64,000 bases of DNA from Bolinopsis microptera (taxonomy: Eukaryota > Ctenophora > Tentaculata > Lobata > Bolinopsidae): assembly GCF_026151205.1 (NCBI RefSeq), contig NC_087081.1, positions 186,001 to 250,000 of the forward strand, given 5' to 3'. A program made the translations under genes and the position numbers. This document shows, piece after piece, positions 54,901 to 64,000 of the stretch. The notes under the pieces are model-generated. The model saw nothing but the letters and a program-made list of their open reading frames with translations. It was not told where the DNA came from and made no database searches. Position 1 is the first letter of the stretch. The number at the start of each line of letters is the position of its first letter.

Positions 54901-56760
54901 TCAGCTAGTTTACCATCTTCACAACAAAATTCATTAAAATCTAGGAGTTCCCACCATTGGGTTCATGTAACATATTGAAATATAGTTTGTGTAAAGAAAT
55001 ATAATTGCTTTCTCGTTCAACATGCCAAAAACTTAGTGGGTAGTACTGCATTACGGTAACCTTGGGGATATGGACATTTACGACATATCTCCTCACAATT
55101 TTACCTTGAGATCACTGGCGTCACTGCTCGATATTTGAGCTCCGTTTCTTAATATCATTTACTGCACAATGAATAAAATATTTCTGTAACCTTTCACCAC
55201 AAACTTGGGTTAATCATATCAAAGTAAAACATTCTACCCTTTTCCCTGGCATTTCTATGACCGAAAACGTCCTTTCCACTACGACTTTCAAGAATCTGGT
55301 GTTGGAGTCTCCTATTATTATTGTTGCATTTTCGTTGTTAGATGTCACATAAACGAAATGTACACTATATCTTTTCTCACGTGCGGTTGGAGATTGTCTA
55401 TTTGATGTTGCCAAACAGATGGATTGTACTCATAACAATATAGACCTTTTTCCAGTAGCTGATACAGTTTTGTTTCATGATCCTTCGATTTTACTGAATA
55501 GAAACATCACAGGTACTGCCGAGTGTTTAGTGAAGATGTAACTATCAATCATTAGTGAGGTCTTCGTTGTCCGAAGCTTCGGCCAGCTCTGATTTCTCGT
55601 CAAGGTAGCGGATTCATAACACTGATTAAATGACACTTTCAGGGAATTTTGGCCTGGATGAGGAAACAAGAACAGTTAGGGGGTTCAGGATGTTTTTGGA
55701 TATATTTTGCAGCTTTCGTGGGATCACATGGAGTAGTTGTATGCAGCCCGCGTGTAAGCTTCGTTAGCTACACACCATGGTCCCTTTCTGAGTTTGCATA
55801 AAACTGTTCACTGAATGTGTCAAGGTATTCAGTGGTTTTCGAATGTTCTTGGGCAACAAAATTGGTGGGACTGACTTCAAAGTGACCAATGGAGGTGTCT
55901 ATAGGATTTTGCAACTGTATGTAAGTCAATCTTAGGATCTGCGTTTTTTTCGATATTGATATAGGAAGGCCTGATTGGGAAAGAGGAAATGCGTGTTACG
56001 TGGTTACATGGAGTGACATATCTGCTGGTTTCATGTAACTGATCAATGGAGAGAGTCAGGGGTGTTAAGCTGGCAAACTGATTGATTTGAGAGTGTCATT
56101 GGGCACCTTATCTCTCTTAAGAATGCTTTTTGAATAGCTGAAGGGGATCAGGATGGGTCGCATTTCAGAAATGGGTCAGCAGCTACGGAAGATAGCGTAA
56201 TAGATACTGTGCTTCCTCGATGGGGTATGTTCACCGATAGACCAACTTTTACCCCTATTACTGCACTTACTTGTTCTCTGACAGAGAAAGTAGGGACAGA
56301 AAGGCAGTTGCGGGTATATTTGTTAAGTATTGAACAGTTTTTGATGATTGTAGGGGTCAACGTTGCAAATTGGTCTACTTCATACTTGTCAAAAGTAAAT
56401 ACAAAAGTTCAGTTTGATATTGTCTACTTCAGTCGTAAGTTTTTTGAATGGGCCAAAAGAATTGTATCAAAAGGTGTTGAAGCATTGGTACAAAATGAAA
56501 ACAAAATGCATACGTCTGCTTCACAGTCTCAGGGGTTCTGTTCTCTGCAACAGCTTCTGAGGATTCAGGTTGCAGCAGGGCAGTGATGTCTGATGTTTTA
56601 ATCCTGGGACCCAAATCATGCCTTTCTTGTCATTTCCTTTGTTATCTTCCTGAAAAGACATAATTTGAGGTACCGCCCCACTGGTGTGATCGGTTAGACG
56701 GATTCCACATCTCAAAGTGTGATGGGGTTGAGGGCAAGTTCGAGATGAGACTGCTAGCGG
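51950..56760 (-). mobile_element. CR1-like LINE, about 4.8 kb, decayed
   Basis: Read on the minus strand, the order is ORF1, endonuclease, reverse transcriptase. ORF1 begins near 56715; at 55214-55414 it contains ATIIIGDSNTRFLK and MPGKRVECFTL. These resemble the GDSN block of the SGNH/esterase domain known from ORF1 of CR1-type LINEs. At about 53900 AYILGYFNVQ resembles the endonuclease motif (LGDFN). At about 53420 TNPWITNGL matches the linker that precedes RT. RT follows with ILGPSNFLIIYER and VVLYADDTIFY (YADD catalytic block) at 52150-52330. Many stops and frame changes separate these blocks, so the copy is dead. The 5' and 3' limits are approximate. Confidence 0.7.
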
Positions 56761-57150
56761 TTTCGGGTCCTCAAATTATTTGTTATATAGTAGTGTTGAG
56801 TATTAAACTGTCGCTTTTAAGTAGTTTAAACTCTGATGACAAAATAAATTGATTGTGACTTTAATATTGAATAAAAAAAATACGGATAGGGCAATTGTGT
56901 AATAAAAACTGTGATAAACAATATGCTGTAAAACAAAATCGGTCAAAAAAGTTTAAGAAACGATGCCCCGCCCCATTTTCTGAAAAGTGATAATTTTGGG
57001 ACTTTGGCGGGCTTTAACTTTCGTAGTAGGAACAGCCATTAGCCCCAAAACTTGGTACCAAACGACTCTAATTATGAGACCTTTCAATGATGTATAATAT
57101 GTTGGGTTTTGAGACATTAAAAGGTTCACCGCAAGATGACGTTCTTAGTA
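56761..57150. other. no recognised feature
   Basis: Spacer between the LINE and the mariner-type MITE. Confidence 0.35.
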
Positions 57151-57916
57151 CAGGGTGGGCCAAAAGTCAGTGTGCAAACGTTGGGTCTTTTACCCTCCGC
57201 TGAGTTTTATATTTGAGAGCTGTTGCTTTGCAGATGGCATACTGTACTTACTGGTTCGAGGATTCCGTCGTCAAAATTTGAAAATTCGAATATTTTAGAC
57301 TACGCCCATTCAATATTAAAACTCTATATTGTTTTCTCTGAACATGCTGAACGCCTAATTTTTTCAGAGACGGTAGATTATCAAATGTTGCATATGATCT
57401 GAAAACATGAGGCAAAACGGATTAGAAATGACGAAGTTAACAAGCATTTTGTGTATCTCGTTAACAAATTGACTGGGTGATTATGTGACACCGTGACACG
57501 ACACCTTAATTGGGCACCCTTAACAATTCCCATAATGTTTAACGGGGTAGTTAACGAGGGTCACCTTATCACGTGATTAGGCTAAACCAATCACCTGATC
57601 ACACGTAATGAACAAGCTTGTTATGCTTCATATCTCGGTCATCTGAGAAGCTAGACTCTAATTCTTTCAGGACAAACGTAATTCGAATGGCCAAAACAAT
57701 TCAATAACATTTAGCTTGATCCGATTATCCAAACTATCAAAAAATGTGAAAATGAACCTCCATTTGAAAAAAATGAACGCGAATATTTTTCGAGTTGACA
57801 AATTCCTCGAACCAGTGGTGGTACTAATAAGTCATACCAGAAGGAAGTATTTCAATTGGGCACTCAGTGACTGAGCTATTAAGGCCAACGTTTGCACATG
57901 ACTTTTGGCCCACCTG
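57151..57916. mobile_element. mariner-type non-autonomous element, 766 bp
   Basis: The inverted ends CAGGGTGGGCCAAAAGTCAG (left) and its near-complement (right, ending GACTTTTGGCCCACCTG) match over about 32 bases with two or three differences. Both are flanked by TA, the Tc1/mariner target. The first four inward words (GTGCAAACGTT) also match. No transposase frame remains. Confidence 0.9.
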
Positions 57917-57918
57917 TA

Positions 57919-60700
57919 CATACACATGATTATAGAGAGCGACAATGCCTAGCAGCACCAGACAGCGGCCGTGTACCTTTTTCGAGTCCCTGATGACTTT
58001 GTTAATAATCGGACCAACCTTTCTTTCTCGAAACATGTACAATGTATCCTACTGAATTCAATTATAGTATTAAGATAAAGCAACTGTGAATATATAGATC
58101 GCTAACGGAAATATGAATAGATTTATACCAAATTGTTATAGATTTGGGGTAAGAGTTGTCGTACGTCACCTCAAGATTCGGTTGACAGGGGGCTGAACAG
58201 GCCCAGAACCCAAATTGATGGGTCTGAGGTCAGGTGTTTATGAGCCTGAGGTCACGTGACTAATTTTTGTTTTATTGAAAATTCAATTAATAGTTAATGA
58301 ATATATTAAATCTCAAGCGTTGTACATTTCAGCATGCAAAATTTACAATGACTATTTGATACTAAATGATAATTGTACTGCATATAATTTGGCTTAATGT
58401 TTTGGGCGACTGAACCCTAACGAGCGAAAAATAAACTTGATTAAATATAATAATTAATTCGGCTGAACCAACACATAGCTAGAGCCACATTAAACGTTGG
58501 GGCCGTCTACCAAATTTGACTGACAAACTTAACATGAATCAAAATATCATAAATACTTTATAAGGATTTTTTGTTCATTACAAATCGTCAACAACTGATA
58601 AAGAATAAGAAAAGAGACAAGCAGATAGGAAATGGAAGGACAGAATTGTAACCAAACAAAAACAAATTTCTGAGACTATAAGACTGATGAGCTAATTGGC
58701 CAGACAGTTCGGCAGCCCAGAGGTACTTGATCAGTTTGTCCTTAAAAGTAGAAATCCGCTCTGACAGACGAGGATTAAATTTACTGGAGACTCATTCCAA
58801 TTCTAGATAGGTCTATGAAAAAAGCTATTTTCGGAAGGCATCCGAGCAGGGACAGAGGTACTATGTAAGTTGAAGTATCGGACATGACGTCACAGGCTCG
58901 TTCTCCGTTTCGCTCTTTGGACCAGGTGAGCTTGAAGCTTGTGAAAGTGGGTGTGTAAGTACAGCTGTACTTATTACATCCAAATTACCCCATTAGAAAC
59001 GACGAATTTATTTTCTGACAGAAAGCTAGAAATATACCAAATACGACTTTGTTCATAAATTTATTTTGATGACCACTCTGACTAAAATTGCACGAGAAAA
59101 TCGATTAAATCGGTTTCAGATATCAACCAATGCTTCCTTTATGCCTTTAAAATCCATTTTTATCGATACAATAAACATTTTTGATCTGTGGATTGATTAG
59201 TAACAGGTAAACAATGCACAGAAAAAACCACCGCACTTACATTGCATTCTTTTCGTGCACACTTTGAAACCTTTTAATTATTTTTTATAGGATAGATATT
59301 ATGTTTTTATTTGTTTTGGTGTATAACTTTCATTTAACTGATTGGGATCTGACACATGTAATTTTGTAATGCTCTTAGCTAATTTTAATTCTTTTCTAAT
59401 TCTAAAAATTTCTCTAACTGGTCTATTCGATGTGACACATAGTCATCGTGATGATATTTATACGTCATGCGTTCTGATCATCATCAGAATCAGGACAGGA
59501 GCGGCGATTGCTTTAAATCAACGGTTTACGTATTTTGTGAATTCGACGAGGGCCGCAGGAATTATGAGGGACTACAGATCCTGGTGGAACTAATCGATCC
59601 ATAATATCACGACCGGCCCTATTATCTTGTCACTTGAGGTCTGCGAGTGCGTGAGGCTTTCCTTTTACACAAAACATTTACAATTTCGACGTACACATTG
59701 ACACGATATATATTAGAAAGCAAACAGTGAAAAATTCAATGAAACACTAAGATTTATTTTACATTCCTTTCATAAATTAAAATAGAGCATTAAACCACGA
59801 ATTAGTTAACTAGAGTAACAACTTGAGGAAATATTCTTTAGTGGTTGTATATAATTATTTTAAAAACTTTATTTGTTAGTATTTTTAATTATGGAAAGTG
59901 GTTGAATTTATGAGACAAGGTAGTTTCTCTATTGCTCGAAAAATTTCTACTATACAGTAGGCAATGGGCTGAGTGGCAGGAATCGACAGACCAAAACGCT
60001 TGGGGGCTAAAATGGCCCATTTACAAACCCCTTCAGACATGCAATGATCGTCATTTTACATGCTTAATTCGCTGAAACTGACCCTACTGCACCTTCTAAC
60101 ATTCTATAAAAAACTTTCTAAAATAGTATAAATATGCATAAACAAAAACACAAACAATTGTTTATAATCTTTATAATAAAATTTCTATAGAACTTTTAAA
60201 TTTCTATTAACATATTAAACCAATTTTATAACTTCATTTTGCACCAGAGAAAGATGTGATCACAGAGGTAGTTTCGATGTTAATGTTCATGACAAGGTTT
60301 TTTATTGGGGGGGGGGTGCTGCAAGTTATGTTTTGCTAAGAAATTACCGCTTTTTCCAGCTTACAAAAAAATGAAATCTAGGCAAGGTCAATTGTCTAAA
60401 GTTTTTGATTTTGTCGAACGCTGTTTAAGGCTAAGTTCCAGTTCATTTGGTTTCCTTCCTTTTGAGTGTGGAGTGATGGTGATTTTATGGATGATTAGAG
60501 GTGATTGGGCTTATAACAGGCTGAATGTAGTTGCATGAGATTTTGTCGTACTGTATTCATATTGACCTGCTTGTATATGTAGCTGTTGATGGTTTAGGTG
60601 TGAGATGAGTGTCTCTTTGCCAAGTCTGCCAGATGTTTCAAAGAGGGAGTATTAGGATATAGGTGTTCTAATTTCTATATTTCACGACCATAAGATGTCA
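57919..60700. other. no recognised gene or repeat
   Basis: AT-rich DNA. Short open frames at 59342-59593 and 60305-60538 lack motifs; the latter is preceded by a run of nine or ten G at 60309. Confidence 0.35.
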
Positions 60701-60729
60701 TTATACAATGGTAGAAGTACAGATTATGC

Positions 60730-62212
60730 ACATTCATGATTTCATGAGTGTTGAAGAGGGGTTTTGGTATGCTCCTTTCTGTAGAACCCTTGCCCAGGAT
60801 TGATCCCCGTAGGGTCTGCCATCGTGCACTAGTTTTAAATTTATCCAAGTATCGCTTCTTTTATCTCCAAACAATTTGCGGGCACACCATTTCTGTGTTT
60901 GAATGAGGTTCAAGTTTTTTTGTTGAGATCTGGACACCCTCCAGACAGTTATACATATGCACGATAGCTTTCAAACAGAGTGTGATACAGATCTTTATGG
61001 AGTGATGTGGGACTGTTCTCTTTACATTCTATTTAGCATGCCAACAGCAGTGGCTAGTTTTTTTGCTAATTTCCTTCTATGTGCGTTCAGTTAAGGTTCT
61101 GCTCATCGATTGTTACACCTATGATTTAGTTTCATGTACTCTCTCCAAAGTATGCCATTGATATTGATTTCTTGATCAGAGGGTGTTTATCTTCATCTTT
61201 TGTTGGATCGAGAGTTTGAGAATCAAGGGTAACAGCTCTTGCCAGTGTTTATGGAAGTATTATTGGCAAGCATGTAGTGGTGTAACGGAAACTTAGGCCT
61301 TCATTGCTTTTTTGTATGCTAGGGTTTCTACTTTTTGCAGCGACGAAGATATTAGTGTCTCAAGCAATAGAACAAATTTAGAGTTCTTTTCAGATTTTTG
61401 TAAGATCGTTAAGTATATTAAGACGAAGGGGCCCTAAGCAGCTCCTTGTGGCATCAAAAAGCACAGGTTAGAGTATCAGATATTTCATTGAGCACACCAA
61501 CATATTGTTTAAGGACGAAAGATAAACTTTCCAGGAGTTTGTCGTGCCGTCCTCTGGAGACTCGTATGTGTCTAATTTTTTGAGAAGTATTGAGTGTATA
61601 TTGTATCAAATGCTTTTACTTAGGTCGATAAAGATTTCCTAAACAACATGATTACCGGCTTTGAGTGTTTGCTGAATGTGGTTGAATTGAGTAGTTGAGT
61701 GCATGTGATGTTGAATGACCTTTTCTCTGAACCAAACTGGCTATCGCCACAGTATTCCCTGACTTGAGAGAAAACCATAAAGCCGTGAGTAGATAACCTT
61801 TTCAAAAATTTTACCAAAAATTGGGAGAGTTAGAAATTGGACGATAATTTTGGAAGTGTTCTTCATTATCTTTTGTAGATGGGGCTATTTTACCTTCATA
61901 AGGATGGCGGGAAGCATCCTGTTGACATAAGATTGTTGTATTGTATGGAAAGGACTGGGAGAGAATGTGTGAGGCCTTTTTAATCACCACTGATGGGGAA
62001 AATCACTTAGCTTTTGCCATTTTGTAAATCGGAAATATTATGAGATATTTCACCCTCACGTGAGGTCTGATAGTACTCGAATTTGGGTTGTTTTTGAAAA
62101 AATTCAACAAATGAAAATATACGGCATGCGTGGCTTGAGCCGCGCCGCATAACATTTGGGGGATGAGTATAGGGGCTGGCGTTACGTTGTTATGATTAAT
62201 GAATTGTTGCAT
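60730..62212 (-). mobile_element. LINE remnant, minus strand, RT and C-terminal part
   Basis: On the minus strand, 62212-61800 reads a linker ending in SQFLVKFLKRLSTHGFMVFS (compare LPI.SKIFEK). It is followed at about 61640-61600 by IFIDLSKAFDTI, the first aspartate block of RT. Bases 60734-60937 read NLIQTQKWCARKLFG, typical of the region after RT (L..QN...R...G). Several breaks disrupt the frame. It resembles the elements at 51950 and 62745 in motif wording. Confidence 0.75.
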
Positions 62213-62579
62213 TATAAATATTCAGGATTGACGATATAATATGATCTATAGTAAATTTTACAAGCTGGCTTTTGGATTTAGGTAAGATTATCATTTATTT
62301 ATTAAAAACACGGATAGTTTTACATTTATTCCTATTTGTGTATAATAATCATAAAACAAATTTAATTGTTTTTCAAGATCATCCCATGCGGCCGGCTTTT
62401 GGCGGCCCAGTTATCTTGACTTATATCATAAAATTGAATTTTAAATAGAAATTTGAATATATTAATATTTAAAACTTTTCCAAACGGAGGCTTATAAATA
62501 TTAATATATTATGATTGTAAAATAAAGGCTAAAATTTAAAATTTGTTTCACTAAAATTTGTTTCATTACTGAGGGGTAC

Positions 62580-62694
62580 TAGAAAAACTGCCTTTTTCTC
62601 TAGAAAACCACTTTTTTCAAGATTTTATGGGTGTATTCTCTAAAATCCACATATTGTTGTTAATTGTTCACATTTTAGGGAGGGGCACCACACA

Positions 62695-62731
<37 letters not shown>
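62580..62731. mobile_element. fragment of the hAT-type MITE family of 24011, ending in 37 G
   Basis: CTCTAGAAAACCACTTTTTT, then TCTAAAATCCACATA, then TTTTAGGGAGGGGCACCA follow the same order as 24140-24230. The segment then runs into an uninterrupted tract of 37 G (62695-62731). Neither terminus is preserved. Confidence 0.75.
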
Positions 62732-62734
<3 letters not shown>

Positions 62735-62744
62735 CCACCCACTG

Positions 62745-64000
62745 TATGATGACTGGATAGCCTCGAAAACGTCAAAAGAATGTAGTCCAGATGGAAATAT
62801 GATCCTCACACAAAATTTTCAAACTATCGTCGATGTCTTGTCAAAGGTGTTAATAACAAAGTCAAAAAAGGAAATTTTAACTGTACTAAGTTTATGGATC
62901 ATCAAGGAGACGCTGATGATGACGATAAGACAGCTGGGATCGTTATCACAGATTAGAGGAGGAAAATGCAAAAAAACCATTAAGGCCTTAATTCTGTGTC
63001 GACGGAGTACGCATACAGAACGTATTAGACCTCATAGCCAACACCTATTTTAATGAGTACTTTGCTCAATAGCGTCCGAAATTGAATGAACACAGATGAT
63101 GGGGAAATGGAAATGAGCCACATCCTTATTTGTTGAATTTTTACCAAAAATAAACCAAATTCGATGTACTTAACAGACTGCCACTGAGATTGGAAATATC
63201 TCTATCATATCAGAGCTACAAAAATGGGCAAAGCTAGTGGATTTCCCCATCAGTGTTCTTAAAAGGTCCTCACACATTTCTCAGCCCAGTGCTTACATAC
63301 CAATACAACAACCTTATGTCAACAGGGATGCCTTCGCATCTAAGATAGGTAAAATTGCCCATTCTAGCGGTATCAAACCGATACGAAGAAACTTAAAAAA
63401 TTAATCGCAATTTCCTCTCTCCCAATTTTCGTGTAAAATATTTTGAAAGGTTATTACTCACGGCTTTATGTTTTCTTCTCGAGTCAGGAATACTGCCCAC
63501 GATAGCCAGTTGGAGTTCGAAAGGGTCATCAACATTCACATGCACTCAACTACTCTATTCACACCATTCCAGAGTCACTCAAGCCGGTTAATCAAGTTTT
63601 TAGGAATTTTATCGACCTAAGTAAAGCATTTGATACAATAGCTCATCAATACTTCTCAAAAAATTAAACACATACGGATCAGAGGACGGCACACAAAACT
63701 CCTGGCCAGTTATCTTTCCGACGTAGACAATTAATGTTGGTGTGCTCAAAGTAATATCTGATACTTCTACCTGTGCTTTTTGGAGAGCCACAGGGAGCTG
63801 TTAGGGCCCCCTTCTGTTCTTAATCTTACATAAACGATCTTACAAACTCTGAAAAGAACTCTAATTTGTTCTATTTGTGATGACACAAATATTCTTTCGT
63901 CGCTGCAAAAAGGTAAAAACCTAGCATACAAAAAAAGCCAATGAAGCCTAAAATTCCGTACACCGCTACATGCTTGCCAATTAGACTTCACATAAACATG
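62745..64000 (+). mobile_element. LINE remnant, plus strand, running off the window
   Basis: Around 63030 NTYFNEYFA matches the linker before RT (NTFNEYF). Near 63400 the sequence encodes SSLPIFVKYFERLL-like residues (SLLP.FSKIFERL). At 63608 FIDLSKAFDTIAHQYF is the first RT block, and at 63785 GEPQGAV then YINDLTNS matches GVPQGS.LGP.LF.IYINDL. Several breaks are present. It is head-to-head with the LINE at 60730. The 3' part lies outside the window. Confidence 0.8.

Noticed and set aside
57130-57930. Transposase gene inside the 766-bp mariner-type element
   Set aside because: No frame with mariner motifs could be found between the inverted ends.

Overview
This is a window of an AT-rich nuclear genome with introns, from an animal, probably a marine invertebrate. 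Three host loci can be read with confidence: an RNA exonuclease REXO4 homologue, a POLE3 histone-fold homologue and an HNRNPU-like SPRY/P-loop gene. A fourth encodes an ETS-type pointed (PNT) domain of the ETV6/Yan kind, a metazoan family. I cannot name the phylum from the sequence alone. The rest is mostly decayed transposons, minisatellites and unannotatable AT-rich DNA.

Layout. 0-8 kb: a Harbinger element with 25-bp inverted ends and a mariner-like transposase relic in otherwise empty sequence. 8.4-12.3 kb: a five-exon PNT gene on the plus strand whose introns begin with minisatellites. 12.4-31 kb: accessory DNA with a perfect 32-bp-arm palindrome, several hAT-type non-autonomous elements with exact 8-bp target duplications, two LINE remnants, a CpG-rich TTAA-flanked element, a hAT relic with a BED finger and five copies of a 255-bp repeat, and a CRE/E-box array near 31 kb. 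32.3-45.4 kb: three minus-strand genes in the order REXO4, POLE3, HNRNPU-like. They are collinear and closely spaced, with a splice acceptor 6 bases before the REXO4 start codon. 46.4-48 kb: a TTAA-flanked element carrying about ten mirrored near-palindromic motifs. 48-64 kb: remnants of CpG-rich elements, a decayed CR1-like LINE of about 4.8 kb with an esterase-like ORF1, a mariner-type MITE, and two more LINE pieces.

The most unusual signal is a recurrent architecture in two unrelated genes, the PNT gene and the HNRNPU-like gene. Tandem arrays start exactly at splice junctions, so each repeat unit carries a copy of the 5' or 3' splice site. In two PNT-gene introns the same 11-bp unit follows the donor, and a degraded second copy of the exon's 3' end, with its own donor, follows the array. 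In the HNRNPU-like gene a 61-bp unit repeats the 3' end and donor of exon 10 fourteen times, and a seven-residue peptide is duplicated across intron 12. This looks like intron growth or gain by repeated local duplication of splice-site DNA.

The exon models are hand-built. All exon phases agree and the summed lengths are multiples of three (267 aa for the PNT gene, 751 aa for HNRNPU-like, 164 aa for POLE3, 285 aa for REXO4), which supports them strongly. UTRs, promoters and poly(A) sites were not determined.
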